DNA from: Mesorhizobium sp. LSJC280B00
GTDB taxonomy: Bacteria > Pseudomonadota > Alphaproteobacteria > Rhizobiales > Rhizobiaceae
Assembly (NCBI RefSeq): GCF_000502835.1
Contig: NZ_AYVL01000002.1
Coordinates: 141,513-205,512 of the forward strand
Reading direction: 5' to 3'
Length of the DNA stretch: 64,000 nt
Both the position numbers and the translations under genes were made by a program. Position 1 is the first letter of the stretch; each line of letters begins with the position of its first letter. Below the pieces are notes generated by a model, which ran no database searches, was not told the DNA's origin, and saw nothing but the letters and a program-made list of their open reading frames with translations. Shown here one piece after another: positions 47,009 to 56,782 of this stretch.

Positions 47009-48222
47009 CTGCTATCGTCGCTGTTGGGGCGGGCAAGGAAGCGCGTCGCACCGCCTTCATCCTCGCAGCCTCGCAGGCGATCATCGGCTCGGCCGCACCC
47101 ATCGCCATTTCCATGGGCGGATTGGTGGGGCAGTACCTGCTCGATGCTGACAAGTCGCTGGCAACCGCGCCGATCACCGGTTTCAATGTCGGCGTGGCGC
47201 TCGGTTCCTTGCCGGCCGCGGCGATCATCCGCCGGCTCGGCCAGCGCGACGGCTTCATGACCGGCACAGCGGTCACGGCGCTTGGCGGGCTGGTCGCCAC
47301 GCTGGCGCTGTTTCATGCCAGCTTCTGGCTATTCGCTTTCGGCTTGGCCGTGATCGGCATCGGGGGCGCCTTCGTCCAGCAGTTCCGGTTTGCCGCCGCC
47401 GACAATGCGCCGCCTGAATTCAAGGCGCGCGCCATCTCCTTTGTGCTGGCCGGCGGCATCGTCACCGCCATCCTTGGACCGCAGATCGTCATCTTCACCG
47501 GCGACCTGTTCTCGCCGGTGAAGTTTGCCGGCTCGTTTGCGTCCATCCTGGTGCTGGCGGCGGTCGGCGCCGCCATTCTCTCTTTGTTGCGCATCCCGGC
47601 CAAGGCAACCGACAAGGTGGAAATCGCCGACAGCGACGCCCGGCCGCTCTCGGAAATCGTCACCAGGCCGCGCTTCGTCGCAGCGCTGTTTTGCGCCGTC
47701 GGCAGCTACGCGCTGATGAGCTTCGTCATGACGGGCGCGCCGCTGGCCATGGTCGGCTGCGGCCTTTCGACCGACGACGCCACGCTAGGCATTTCCTGGC
47801 ATGTGATGGCGATGTTCGCGCCGAGCTTCTTCACGGGGTCGCTGATCTATCGCTTCGGCGCTGAGCGGATCCTGGCCATCGGCCTGGTGCTGCTGATTGG
47901 CTGCGCCATAGTGGCGCTGTCAGGGTTGGCACTGTGGCAGTTCTGGACGGCGCTGATCCTGCTCGGCCTTGGCTGGAACTTCAGCTTCATCGGTGCCACC
48001 GCCATGGTGGCCGACAGCTACCAGTCATCCGAAAAAGGCAAGGTCCAGGGGTTTCACGATTTCGTCCTGTTCGGCTCCGTCGCCTTCGCCTCGCTGATGT
48101 CGGGGGCGGTCTACAATGCCTGGGGCTGGGAGATGTTGAACTGGATGATTTTCCCGGTCGTCGCGCTGTGCTTCGTGGCACTGGGCGTGTTGAAGATGAC
48201 GGGCTTGCGTGCGGCCAACTGA
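47005..48222 (+). CDS. MFS transporter downstream of the riboflavin/nusB cluster
   Basis: A 405-residue twelve-helix MFS protein that starts inside the nusB stop (ATGA). [25 protein letters not shown] is its motif-A region, [33 protein letters not shown] the helix-5 region. It resembles a family of uncharacterised MFS proteins conserved in alphaproteobacteria. Its position suggests a link to riboflavin or simply read-through co-expression with nusB; sequence alone does not identify a substrate. Confidence 0.85.
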   Translation: MTAIVAVGAGKEARRTAFILAASQAIIGSAAPIAISMGGLVGQYLLDADKSLATAPITGFNVGVALGSLPAAAIIRRLGQRDGFMTGTAVTALGGLVATLALFHASFWLFAFGLAVIGIGGAFVQQFRFAAADNAPPEFKARAISFVLAGGIVTAILGPQIVIFTGDLFSPVKFAGSFASILVLAAVGAAILSLLRIPAKATDKVEIADSDARPLSEIVTRPRFVAALFCAVGSYALMSFVMTGAPLAMVGCGLSTDDATLGISWHVMAMFAPSFFTGSLIYRFGAERILAIGLVLLIGCAIVALSGLALWQFWTALILLGLGWNFSFIGATAMVADSYQSSEKGKVQGFHDFVLFGSVAFASLMSGAVYNAWGWEMLNWMIFPVVALCFVALGVLKMTGLRAAN

Positions 48223-48381
48223 CGTCACGCTGTCGGGACGTCGCGGCAGCGGATTCACTCACATCTGAACAAAATTATTGCGCCCATCCCCCCTCTTATG
48301 AAACCGTGTACCCCGACGGGGCATCGAAGCCATGCTCATATGCGGCAGCCGTATTCCGGTTCACAGCAAGGGATTTGTGAG

Positions 48382-49293
48382 ATGTTTTCAATCAAGGTTC
48401 TGGCCGGCGCTGTACTAGCGCTCGGAATTGCGTTGGCCTCGGCGAGTGCCCAGGTGGTGGTGTCGTCGAAGATCGACACCGAGGGCGGTGTGCTCGGCAA
48501 TATCATCCAACTGGTGCTGAACGCCAATAATATCCAGACCACCGACCGCATCCAACTCGGCGGCACACCTGTGGTGCGCAAGGCGATTACAGCCGGCGAG
48601 ATAGACATCTATCCGGAATACACCGGCAACGCCGCCTTCTTCTTCGAGAAGGCCGACGATCCGGTGTGGAAAGACGCCGCCAAGGCCTACGAGACTGCCA
48701 AGAAGCTCGACTACGACTCCAACAAGATCGTCTGGCTGTCACCGTCACCGGCCAACAACACCTGGGCGATCGCCCTGCGCAAGGAGGTCGCCGATACCAA
48801 TAAGCTCGTCACTCTTTCCGACTTCGGCAAATATGTCTCGGGCGGCGGCAAGGTGGTGCTGGCGGCCTCCGCCGAGTTCGTCAATTCGGCGGCCGCGCTG
48901 CCCGCTTTCCAGAAGACCTATGGCTTCACGCTAAAGCCGGACCAGTTGATCACGCTGTCCGGCGGCGACACGGCGGCCACCATTGCCGCCGCAGCCAACC
49001 AGACTAACGGCGCCAACGCCGCCATGGTCTATGGCACCGACGGCGGCATCGCGCCCTCCGGCCTCATCGTGCTTGAGGACGACAAGGGTGTGCAGCCGGT
49101 CTACCAGCCGGCGCCGATCATCCGCGGGGCGGTGCTGAAGGAGCATCCCGAAATCGAGACGCTGCTGAAGCCGGTCTTCGCCAAGCTCGACCTTGTCACG
49201 CTGCAGGAGTTGAACGGCCGCGTGCAGGTCGGCGGCGAACCGGTCAAGGGCGTCGCCGAGGACTTTTTGAAAAAGAACGGCTTCCTCAAGTAA
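48382..49293 (+). CDS. Osmoprotectant ABC transporter, binding protein (OsmF/YehZ-like)
   Basis: Periplasmic binding protein for glycine betaine, choline or related compounds. 303 residues with a Sec signal (VLAGAVLALGIALASASAQ, cleavage near residue 22). The mature OpuAC-type domain has SSKIDTEGGVLGNIIQLVLNANNIQTTDRIQLGGTPVVRKAI, IDIYPEYTGNAAFFF and DDKGVQPVYQPAPIIR. The start at 48382 is preferred to the open frame that extends upstream. It heads a four-gene operon with permease, ATPase and second permease downstream. Confidence 0.92.
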   Translation: MFSIKVLAGAVLALGIALASASAQVVVSSKIDTEGGVLGNIIQLVLNANNIQTTDRIQLGGTPVVRKAITAGEIDIYPEYTGNAAFFFEKADDPVWKDAAKAYETAKKLDYDSNKIVWLSPSPANNTWAIALRKEVADTNKLVTLSDFGKYVSGGGKVVLAASAEFVNSAAALPAFQKTYGFTLKPDQLITLSGGDTAATIAAAANQTNGANAAMVYGTDGGIAPSGLIVLEDDKGVQPVYQPAPIIRGAVLKEHPEIETLLKPVFAKLDLVTLQELNGRVQVGGEPVKGVAEDFLKKNGFLK

Positions 49294-49336
49294 GGCGATT
49301 CCGGCGCGCCGCTTTCGAGGTGCGCCGGATCGGCCG

Positions 49337-50512
49337 ATGGGGGAGGGCGTGCGCATCCGGTTCGACAAGCTCGGCGTGGTCATCGCGGCGATATCAGCCT
49401 ATGCGGCTTTTGCGGCACCATTCGCCACGTTCCGCGCCAATCGCATCGTACCCGGCGAGGCGCGCTCGATCCTCGAATCTTTGCCTGCGATGGTCGGTCC
49501 GCTGTTGATGGCGATTGTCGTCGCAGCGGCGCTCATTGCGCTGCTGAAAACGCCGCTTGTTCTGCGCCTCGCCGCCAGTGTGGTTGCGCTTGCAGCGCTG
49601 GCGCTGCTGATCGGCGTCGCCGGCAGTTTCCTGACACCTGCCGGCAACACCTTCGCCCGTATCTCGCCGGCTTCGGGCTTTTGGCTGCTTATCTTCGCCT
49701 TCACGCTTCTGCTCGCCGACGTGCTTACTAGGCTGAACCTGTCGCCTCAGGCACGGATCGGCGTGCTTGTTGCCGCCGCAGCGGCGATCGGGCTGCTGCT
49801 CGTCTCGGGAAGCTGGAATAGCCTGTCGATCCTCAAGGAATATTTCAATCGCGCCGATAGTTTTTGGGCGGAAGGCTCCAAGCACGTGACGCTGGCGCTG
49901 GGTTCGCTGGCGGCAGCGGTGATTATCGGCCTGCCGCTCGGCATCCTCTGCCACCGCGTCGAGAAATTGCGGGCCGGTGTGCTCAACGTGCTGAACATCA
50001 TCCAGACCATTCCTTCGATTGCGCTGTTCGGCCTCTTGATTGCACCGCTCGGCTGGGTCGCTTCGCATGTGCCGGGAGCTGCCGCGCTCGGCATTCGCGG
50101 CATCGGCACGGCGCCGGCTTTCGTCGCTTTGTTCCTCTATTCACTGCTGCCGGTAGTGGCCAACACCGTGGTCGGCCTCGCCGGTGTGCCGCGTGCCGCC
50201 AACGACGCAGCGCGCGGCATGGGCATGACCGACCGCCAGCGGCTGTTCGGCGTCGAGTTTCCGCTGGCTTTCCCGGTGATCCTCACCGGCATCCGCATCG
50301 TGCTGGTGCAGAATATCGGCCTCGCCACGATTGCCGCGTTGATCGGCGGCGGCGGCTTTGGCGTGTTCGTATTCCAGGGGGTCGGCCAGACGGCGATGGA
50401 CCTGGTGCTGCTCGGTGCTGTTCCCACGGTGGTGCTGGCCTTCGCCGCTGCCATCATCCTCGATGCAGTGATCGAAATGAGCGCCAGCAAGCGCAGGGTT
50501 GAAACGGCATGA
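49337..50512 (+). CDS. Osmoprotectant ABC transporter, permease (YehY-like)
   Basis: Membrane subunit with an N-terminal extension of several helices, 391 residues. The ABC permease domain occupies the C-terminal half, with the EAA loop VPRAANDAARGMGMTDRQRLFGVEFPLAFPVI and NVLNIIQTIPSIALFGLLIAPLG. The long N-terminal half (about 180 residues of hydrophobic segments, for example IAAISAYAAFAAPFATF) is the YehY-type feature. Its stop overlaps the ATPase start (ATGA). Confidence 0.9.
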   Translation: MGEGVRIRFDKLGVVIAAISAYAAFAAPFATFRANRIVPGEARSILESLPAMVGPLLMAIVVAAALIALLKTPLVLRLAASVVALAALALLIGVAGSFLTPAGNTFARISPASGFWLLIFAFTLLLADVLTRLNLSPQARIGVLVAAAAAIGLLLVSGSWNSLSILKEYFNRADSFWAEGSKHVTLALGSLAAAVIIGLPLGILCHRVEKLRAGVLNVLNIIQTIPSIALFGLLIAPLGWVASHVPGAAALGIRGIGTAPAFVALFLYSLLPVVANTVVGLAGVPRAANDAARGMGMTDRQRLFGVEFPLAFPVILTGIRIVLVQNIGLATIAALIGGGGFGVFVFQGVGQTAMDLVLLGAVPTVVLAFAAAIILDAVIEMSASKRRVETA

Positions 50513-51447
50513 TCGAGATCGAAGGCATCACCAAGCGCTACGGCGAGACGACAGTCGTCGACGACGTGTCGATAGTAATCGAGCCGCGCAGCATCGCCGT
50601 CATCGTCGGCACCTCCGGCTCCGGCAAGACGACGCTGCTTCGCATGATCAACCGGCTGGTCGAGCCGACATCGGGCGTGATCAAGCTCGACGGCGTCGAT
50701 AACCGCTCGGTCCCGGATTATGAGCTGCGTCGCAGCATCGGCTATGCCATCCAGGGCCACGGCCTGTTTCCGCATCGCACGGTGGCGCAGAACATCGCCA
50801 CTGTGCCGGTATTGCTCGGCTGGGGCGCCAACCGCATCAAGGCCCGCGTCGACGAGCTGATGACGCTATACCAGCTCGACCCGCAAGCCTACGGGCCACG
50901 CTATCCGCATGAGCTTTCCGGCGGTCAGCAGCAGCGCGTCGGCGTCGCCCGGGCGCTTGCCGCGGAACCCAACGTGCTGTTGATGGATGAGCCGTTCGGT
51001 GCGCTCGATCCGATCATCCGCAACAAGGCGCAGGAGGATCTGCTGGCGATCCAGAAACGCTTCGGCACCACCATCATCCTAGTCACCCATGACATGGAAG
51101 AGGCCGTTCACATGGGCGACAAGATCGCGGTGATGGATGGCGGCAAAGTAGTGCAATATGCCGCGCCGGCCGAGATACTGGCGAAACCGGCCAGCGCGTT
51201 TGTCGAGACCCTGGTTGGCGCCAGCGAAAAACCGTTCCGGCTGTTGTCGCTTGGCCGGGTGCGCGACGCGGTGGAAAAAGGCACGGCCGAAGGCGAGGCG
51301 ATCCCCGGTGACGCCAGCCAACGCGACGCGTTGGCCGAACTCCTGTGGTCGGGCCGCCCGGCACTTCCGGTGAAAGATTCTGACGGCAAATCGCTTGGCC
51401 GCGTCACTGTGGACGGGCTGGTTAAGCGCGCGGCGAGGCCGGCATGA
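50509..51447 (+). CDS. Osmoprotectant ABC transporter, ATPase (YehX-like)
   Basis: Energising subunit of the import system, 312 residues. Walker A GTSGSGKTTLLRM, signature LSGGQQQRVGVARALA, Walker B VLLMDEPFGALD and the switch His (VTHDMEEAVHMGD) are all present. The last 60 residues (EAIPGDASQRDALAELLWSGRPALPVKDSDG) correspond to a degenerate CBS-like tail seen in the ProV/OpuA class. It overlaps both neighbouring permease genes by four bases (ATGA junctions). Confidence 0.93.
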   Translation: MIEIEGITKRYGETTVVDDVSIVIEPRSIAVIVGTSGSGKTTLLRMINRLVEPTSGVIKLDGVDNRSVPDYELRRSIGYAIQGHGLFPHRTVAQNIATVPVLLGWGANRIKARVDELMTLYQLDPQAYGPRYPHELSGGQQQRVGVARALAAEPNVLLMDEPFGALDPIIRNKAQEDLLAIQKRFGTTIILVTHDMEEAVHMGDKIAVMDGGKVVQYAAPAEILAKPASAFVETLVGASEKPFRLLSLGRVRDAVEKGTAEGEAIPGDASQRDALAELLWSGRPALPVKDSDGKSLGRVTVDGLVKRAARPA

Positions 51448-52193
51448 AAGCCTGGCTTCCGTCGCTGCTCAGGCTGGCCTTGGTGGTAGTGCTTATTGCC
51501 TTCGTCACCAATCCCGGCTGGTTCGAACCGCTGCTGAAGCCGCTGACAGAGAACAACGCGCCGGTAATCTACAATCAGGGCAGCCTTTTGACGTTGACGC
51601 TGCTGCATCTGCGGACCGTGCTGATCGCGACGGTTGCCGCGACGATTGTTGCGGTCGCGCTCGCCATTCTGGTCACCAGGCCAGCCGGCGCCGAATTCCT
51701 GCCGCTGTCGCGCAGCCTGGTCAATATCGGCCAAACCTTTCCGCCGGTGGCGGTGCTGGCGCTTGCCGTGCCGGCCGTCGGCTTCGGCGAAAAGCCGACG
51801 CTGATTGCGCTGTTTCTCTACGGGCTGCTGCCGATCTTCGAGAATGCGCTGACCGGCCTGACGACGCTGCCGGCCAACGTCGTCGATGCGGCGCGTGGCG
51901 TCGGCATGACCGGCTGGCAAAGACTGGTCAAGGTCGAGCTGCCGCTCAGCGCGCCGATCATTCTCGGCGGTATCCGGCTGTCGGTGGTGATCAGCCTCGC
52001 CACCGCGACCATCGGCTCGACGGTAGCGGCGAGGACACTGGGCGAGGTGATCATCGCAGGCCTGCTGTCGAACAACCTCGCCTTCATCCTGCAGGGTGGC
52101 CTGATCGTCGCCGCCCTTGCCGTGCTGATCTATGACGGGCTGTCGGCGGTCGAGCGCTATACCGCCTGGCGCATGGGACGCGAGCCCGAGTAG
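51444..52193 (+). CDS. Osmoprotectant ABC transporter, permease (YehW-like)
   Basis: Second membrane subunit, 249 residues, six predicted helices. EAA loop VVDAARGVGMTGWQRLVKVELPLSAPIILGGI and LVNIGQTFPPVAVLALAVPAVG match the OpuCB/YehW class. It completes the binding protein-permease-ATPase-permease order of the OsmF system. No regulator gene adjoins the operon. Confidence 0.92.
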   Translation: MKAWLPSLLRLALVVVLIAFVTNPGWFEPLLKPLTENNAPVIYNQGSLLTLTLLHLRTVLIATVAATIVAVALAILVTRPAGAEFLPLSRSLVNIGQTFPPVAVLALAVPAVGFGEKPTLIALFLYGLLPIFENALTGLTTLPANVVDAARGVGMTGWQRLVKVELPLSAPIILGGIRLSVVISLATATIGSTVAARTLGEVIIAGLLSNNLAFILQGGLIVAALAVLIYDGLSAVERYTAWRMGREPE

Positions 52194-52220
52194 CGTCTCG
52201 GGGCGAAGTTCGCTCTTTTT

Positions 52221-52454
52221 TCAGTGGCCGGTCGACCGCGTCGGATGATCGAGCGTCAGTTCCAGCGTTGTGCCCGTCTCGCCGGTGATCCAGCGGCGGC
52301 GGATGATGGCGAAATCGTGCTGTGTGTCGGCTCTAACCACAGAGACCAAGTCGCCCACCGCGCAATCACTGTCGAGATCGAGGGCTTCGACAGTCTCGGC
52401 AATGTCTTGCTTGCCGGCATAATGTCTCGCAATGGCTGTGAGCACGATGATCAC
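52221..52454 (-). CDS. Hypothetical small protein
   Basis: A possible 77-residue product from GTG 52454: VIIVLTAIARHYAGKQDIAE..., with CAVGDLVSVVRADTQHDFAIIRRRWITGE and TTLELTLDHP at the end. Composition is that of a normal protein and the frame extends upstream without stop, but no strong Shine-Dalgarno and no family are visible. It lies between the OsmF operon and the DUF2165 gene on the other strand. Confidence 0.4.
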   Translation of the reverse strand: MIIVLTAIARHYAGKQDIAETVEALDLDSDCAVGDLVSVVRADTQHDFAIIRRRWITGETGTTLELTLDHPTRSTGH

Positions 52455-52533
52455 TGGCCCACCCGTTGCGCGATCTTCGGGACTCGGCGATTGATGAGTG
52501 CGATGCCCCGATCTTTCAGCAGGAGTTCTTGCC

Positions 52534-53034
52534 ATGACCGCGCGTTTCTCCAAGATCGTCATGTGTTTGTGTCTGGCGGCTTTCGCCTTCCTCGTCGCCT
52601 TCGGCAACATCACCGATTACGGCTCAAACTTCGCCTTTGTCCAGCATGTGCTGAGCATGGACACGACCTTTCCCGGCAATGCACTGATGTACCGCTCGAT
52701 CACCAACCCGTCGCTGTGGACGGCTGGCTACTGGCTGATCATCATTGGCGAGGCGCTGACCTGCCTGCTTTACCTAATCGCCGCCTGGCAACTCTGGCAG
52801 GCGCGCAAAGCCAGCGGAGAGGCATTCAACGATGCCAAGAAGTTCGTCATCATAGCCGCCACCATGGGTTTCCTTGTTTGGTATTTCGGCTTCATGGTCG
52901 TTGGCGGCGAGTGGTTCGCCATGTGGCAGTCTTCGATTTGGAATGGTCAGGAGGCGGCGTTCAAATTCTACATGACCATGCTGGTGGTGCTGGTCTTCGT
53001 CGTCCAGCCGGACGGCGACCCGCGTAAAGCCTGA
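52534..53034 (+). CDS. DUF2165 family membrane protein
   Basis: A 166-residue protein with four hydrophobic segments: IVMCLCLAAFAFLVAFGNI (with FGNITDYGSNFAFVQHVLSMDTTF, the DUF2165 hallmark), AGYWLIIIGEALTCLLYLIAAW, FVIIAATMGFLVWYFGFMVVGGEWFAMWQS and FYMTMLVVLVFVV. Function unknown. The ATG at 52534 is preceded by CAGGAG at 52519-52524. Confidence 0.85.
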   Translation: MTARFSKIVMCLCLAAFAFLVAFGNITDYGSNFAFVQHVLSMDTTFPGNALMYRSITNPSLWTAGYWLIIIGEALTCLLYLIAAWQLWQARKASGEAFNDAKKFVIIAATMGFLVWYFGFMVVGGEWFAMWQSSIWNGQEAAFKFYMTMLVVLVFVVQPDGDPRKA

Positions 53035-53288
53035 CCGCCGTTCGCCGATTTCAACCGATCTAACCGGATGGCAGTGTCGACAGGCGCACACTGCCGTCCA
53101 GCCTTTTGGACGAAACCCGGGATCTTTTGGGCGAAAGCCGGACAGGAACGGAACAATATCTTGACGTTCCGAGCCCTGTTTCGCATAAGCCGCTGCGAAG
53201 GGACGGATTCCGGTTGCGGAAAATTCGTCCCTGTCTCAACGGCCCGGGGAGGGGTTCTTTTGGGCCACCAATCGAGGAAAATTCGGCA

Positions 53289-55430
53289 ATGACCATACTT
53301 TCAGCTGTCATCGCCTGCGGTCTGCTTTCAGTCCTTTACGCCATCTGGGCGACACGTTCGGTCCTCGCGGCCGATCAGGGCAATGCACGCATGCAGGAAA
53401 TTTCCGCGGCCATCCGCGAAGGCGCGCAGGCCTATCTGGCGCGCCAGTACACCACTATCGCCATCGTCGGCGTCGTGGTCCTGCTGCTCGCCTGGTGGCT
53501 GCTTTCGATCACCGCCGCCATCGGCTTCCTGATCGGCGCCGTTCTATCGGGCGCCGCTGGCTTCATCGGTATGCACGTCTCGGTGCGCGCCAATGTGCGC
53601 ACCGCGCAGGCGGCTTCCAACAGCCTCGCTGCCGGCCTCGAGATCGCCTTCAAGTCGGGCGCCATCACTGGCATGCTGGTTGCTGGCCTGGCCCTGCTCG
53701 GCGTCTCGATCTACTACCTGATCCTGACCCAGTTCATGGGTCTGCAGCCCGACGATCGCGTCGTCATCGACTCGCTTGTTTCGCTCGGCTTCGGCGCCTC
53801 GCTGATCTCGATCTTCGCCCGTCTCGGCGGCGGCATCTTCACCAAGGGCGCCGACGTCGGCGGCGATCTCGTCGGCAAGGTTGAAGCCGGCATTCCCGAA
53901 GACGATCCACGCAATCCGGCCACCATCGCCGACAATGTCGGCGACAATGTCGGCGATTGCGCCGGCATGGCCGCCGACCTGTTCGAGACCTATGCGGTGA
54001 CCGTGGTCGCCACCATGGTCCTCGCCGCCATCTTCTTCGGTGGCACCGCCGTGCTCGGCGCGGCCATGCTCTATCCGCTGGCCATCTGCGGCGCCTGCAT
54101 CCTCACCTCGATCGTCGGCACCTTCTTCGTCAAGCTCGGTTCCAGCGGCTCGATCATGGGCGCGCTCTACAAGGGCCTTATCGTCACCGGCTTGCTGTCG
54201 ATTGTCGGCCTTGCCGTCGCCACTTCGGCATGCATCGGCTGGGGTGAGATCGGTACTGTCGCCGGCATGGCCATCACCGGCACGAACCTGTTCATCTGCG
54301 GCCTGGTCGGCCTTGTGGTGACCGGCCTCATCGTGGTGATCACCGAATACTATACCGGCACCAGCAAGCGTCCGGTGAACTCCATCGCCCAGGCCTCGGT
54401 CACCGGTCACGGCACCAACGTCATCCAGGGCCTCGCGGTCTCGCTGGAAGCGACGGCGTTGCCGGCGATCGTCATCGTCGGCGGCATCATCTCGACATAC
54501 CAGCTCGCCGGTCTCTATGGCACGGCGATCGCGGTGACGACGATGCTTGGCCTCGCCGGCATGATCGTCGCGCTCGATGCCTTCGGCCCGGTCACCGACA
54601 ATGCCGGCGGCATTGCCGAAATGGCCGGCCTGCCCAAGGAAGTGCGCCAGTCAACCGACGCGCTTGACGCTGTCGGCAACACCACCAAGGCGGTAACCAA
54701 GGGCTACGCCATCGGCTCGGCCGGCCTCGGCGCGCTGGTGCTGTTCGCGGCCTACTCTAACGACCTGAAGTTCTTTGCCGCCAATGGCGACAAATACCCG
54801 TACTTCCAGGGCATGGGCGACGTCTCCTTCGACCTCTCCAATCCTTACGTCGTCGCCGGCCTGATCTTCGGTGGCCTGATCCCGTATCTGTTCGGCGGCA
54901 TCGCCATGACCGCCGTCGGCCGCGCCGCGGGTGCTATCGTCCAGGAGGTGCGCAAGCAGTTCCGCGAGGATCCGGGCATCATGGCCGGCACCTCGAAGCC
55001 GAACTATGCGCGCGCCGTCGACCTTCTGACCAAGGCAGCGATCCGGGAGATGATCGTTCCATCATTGCTGCCGGTGCTGGCGCCGCTGGTGGTTTATTTC
55101 GGCGTCCTCCTGATCTCCGGTTCGAAGGCATCCGCCTTTGCCGCGCTCGGCGCCTCGCTGCTCGGCGTCATCGTCAACGGCCTGTTCGTTGCCATCTCGA
55201 TGACCTCCGGCGGCGGCGCCTGGGACAACGCCAAGAAGTCGTTCGAAGACGGTTTCGTCGACAAGGACGGCCTCAAGCACCTCAAGGGCTCCGAAGCGCA
55301 CAAGGCTTCGGTGACCGGCGACACGGTCGGCGATCCCTACAAGGATACTGCCGGCCCAGCGGTCAACCCGGCGATCAAGATCACCAACATCGTCGCGCTG
55401 CTGTTGCTGGCCGTTCTCGCGCACGGCTAA
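53289..55430 (+). CDS. hppA: H+-translocating membrane pyrophosphatase, K+-independent type
   Basis: Couples pyrophosphate hydrolysis to proton export across the inner membrane. The 713-residue protein has about sixteen helices and the catalytic signatures [35 protein letters not shown] and [20 protein letters not shown], each rich in Asp for Mg-PPi binding. In the K+-determining position the sequence reads GNTTKA (Lys), the form found in K+-independent enzymes such as that of Rhodospirillum. The ATG at 53289 begins [13 protein letters not shown]; the open frame upstream is not conserved. A strong terminator follows. Confidence 0.96.
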   Translation: MTILSAVIACGLLSVLYAIWATRSVLAADQGNARMQEISAAIREGAQAYLARQYTTIAIVGVVVLLLAWWLLSITAAIGFLIGAVLSGAAGFIGMHVSVRANVRTAQAASNSLAAGLEIAFKSGAITGMLVAGLALLGVSIYYLILTQFMGLQPDDRVVIDSLVSLGFGASLISIFARLGGGIFTKGADVGGDLVGKVEAGIPEDDPRNPATIADNVGDNVGDCAGMAADLFETYAVTVVATMVLAAIFFGGTAVLGAAMLYPLAICGACILTSIVGTFFVKLGSSGSIMGALYKGLIVTGLLSIVGLAVATSACIGWGEIGTVAGMAITGTNLFICGLVGLVVTGLIVVITEYYTGTSKRPVNSIAQASVTGHGTNVIQGLAVSLEATALPAIVIVGGIISTYQLAGLYGTAIAVTTMLGLAGMIVALDAFGPVTDNAGGIAEMAGLPKEVRQSTDALDAVGNTTKAVTKGYAIGSAGLGALVLFAAYSNDLKFFAANGDKYPYFQGMGDVSFDLSNPYVVAGLIFGGLIPYLFGGIAMTAVGRAAGAIVQEVRKQFREDPGIMAGTSKPNYARAVDLLTKAAIREMIVPSLLPVLAPLVVYFGVLLISGSKASAFAALGASLLGVIVNGLFVAISMTSGGGAWDNAKKSFEDGFVDKDGLKHLKGSEAHKASVTGDTVGDPYKDTAGPAVNPAIKITNIVALLLLAVLAHG

Positions 55431-55453
55431 GCTCGGTCGCTATGGCCTTAAGA

Positions 55454-55487
55454 CAAAAACCCGCGGGATCGCTCCCGCGGGTTTTTC
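55454..55487. terminator. Rho-independent terminator after hppA
   Basis: AAAAACCCGCGGGA, loop TCGC, TCCCGCGGGTTTTT: long GC stem with T-run on the plus strand and A-run on the other side, so it may also stop transcription of the convergent bamE. Confidence 0.92.
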
Positions 55488-55554
55488 ATTGCCTGAGATA
55501 TGCCGCTTACAGGGAAGCGAAAGGAACGGAAGGAAGCCGACACCCTCGGGTGGA

Positions 55555-56088
55555 TCAGGTGCCGCCGAGCGTGCTGCCGCCGCTGGCGCCGGGAACACCA
55601 GGCGCCAGCTTGCTGGCGCCACTGATGATCTGGCTGAGGAAGTTCTGGTCCTTGCCGCCGGTCGGCGTGGTGCGCGAGATGAAGTCGAACACCTTGCCGT
55701 CCTTCAAGCCGTAATTGGCGATCTGGGTGACGCGCCCGTCATCGCCAAAATAGACCGCCAGCACATGTTGGTCGACCAGCCGCGGCTTGTCGAAGGCGAC
55801 ATAGCGCTTGCGCGTCTGAGAAATGTAATAAAAGGCCTCGTTATCGAAGGTCGCCTTCGTCGAGGGAGTGCCGAGCGCCAGCAGCACCTGTTCGCGGCTT
55901 GAGCCGACCGGCACCAGGTCGATCGCCTGCTGGTCGATGACGTAGCCTTGCGTCAGCGTCTCGCTCGGATTGAGATCGCCGATCATCTTGGACGAATTGC
56001 AGGCGGAAAGCGCCGCAGCGATCACCAGCAGCGAAACCGCACCGCCGGGCCTGGGCAGGAAAGTCGACTTGAATTTCAGCGCGCGCAA
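55555..56088 (-). CDS. bamE: Outer membrane assembly lipoprotein BamE
   Basis: Lipoprotein subunit of the BAM complex (SmpA/OmlA domain). The signal ends in the lipobox LSAC at residues 26-29, so it is lipidated. The domain has GYVIDQQAIDLVPVGSSREQVLLALGTPS (the conserved P-x-G-x-x-x-x-Q-V motif) and AFYYISQTRKRYVAFDKP. The tail is Gly/Ser-rich (PGASGGSTLGGT). 177 residues. It is divergent from the CBP3-like gene. Confidence 0.92.
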   Translation of the reverse strand: MRALKFKSTFLPRPGGAVSLLVIAAALSACNSSKMIGDLNPSETLTQGYVIDQQAIDLVPVGSSREQVLLALGTPSTKATFDNEAFYYISQTRKRYVAFDKPRLVDQHVLAVYFGDDGRVTQIANYGLKDGKVFDFISRTTPTGGKDQNFLSQIISGASKLAPGVPGASGGSTLGGT

Positions 56089-56202
56089 CTACAACTCCAT
56101 AAGCTGGCCGCAACTTGCGCTGGGCCGCAAAACCGGTAAACCAGCTTGCTTGCCGATGCAACAAGGCCACTTCAACAAACGGTCCCGGGAGACCACCCTC
56201 AA

Positions 56203-56742
56203 ATGTTCCAGCGCCTCTTTGGCCGCGAACGACATGCCAACCGCGCCATCACCGAGGCGCTTTACGCACAAATCGTGGCGGCGGCGCGGCAAACGGTGTT
56301 TTATTCCGCCTGGAACGTCCCGGACACGCCGCTCGGCCGCTTCGAGATGCTGTCGTTGCACATGTTCCTGTTCCAGCACCGGTTGCGCGGCGAGGGCGGT
56401 GCTGCGGCAGAGGTTGCGCAGGTGCTGATCGATGAGTTCTTCATGGATGTCGAACATTCGTTGCGTGAATTGGGCATTGGCGACGTCGGCGTGCCGAAGC
56501 GAATGCGGAAACTGGCGAAGATGTTCTATGGCCGTACCGCCGCCTATGATGATGCGCTGCAACGAAATGACCATGATGCACTCGCCGCCGCCCTTGCCCG
56601 CAATGTCAGGCCGGATGCCGGCGCCTGGCCGCAAGCGTCGCAACTGGCACTCTATGCCGCCGATGCATCAAGGCAACTCGCGGAACAGCCGACCGAATCG
56701 ATCGTTTCCGGAACGGTGGCATTTCCCGTGGCCAACGCTTGA
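56203..56742 (+). CDS. Ubiquinol-cytochrome c chaperone (CBP3-like)
   Basis: A 179-residue alphaproteobacterial relative of mitochondrial Cbp3, thought to assist assembly of the bc1 complex. Family features: MFQRLFGRERHANRAITEALYAQIV at the N-terminus, GRFEMLSLHMFLFQHRLRG, and VLIDEFFMDVEHSLRELGIGDVGVPKRMRKLAKMFYGR. The preferred start at 56203 avoids a poorly conserved leader. DUF177 follows 40 bases later, as in many related genomes. Confidence 0.88.
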   Translation: MFQRLFGRERHANRAITEALYAQIVAAARQTVFYSAWNVPDTPLGRFEMLSLHMFLFQHRLRGEGGAAAEVAQVLIDEFFMDVEHSLRELGIGDVGVPKRMRKLAKMFYGRTAAYDDALQRNDHDALAAALARNVRPDAGAWPQASQLALYAADASRQLAEQPTESIVSGTVAFPVANA

Positions 56743-56782
56743 GCGACGGCAGGCCGATGAAGGTGGCGAAGTGGAGGCGAAG

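Noticed and set aside
52224..53027. 267-codon plus-strand frame over the DUF2165 gene
   Set aside because: It overlaps DUF2165 in another frame and its translation is Arg/His-rich without domains; DUF2165 has clear membrane segments and the family motif.
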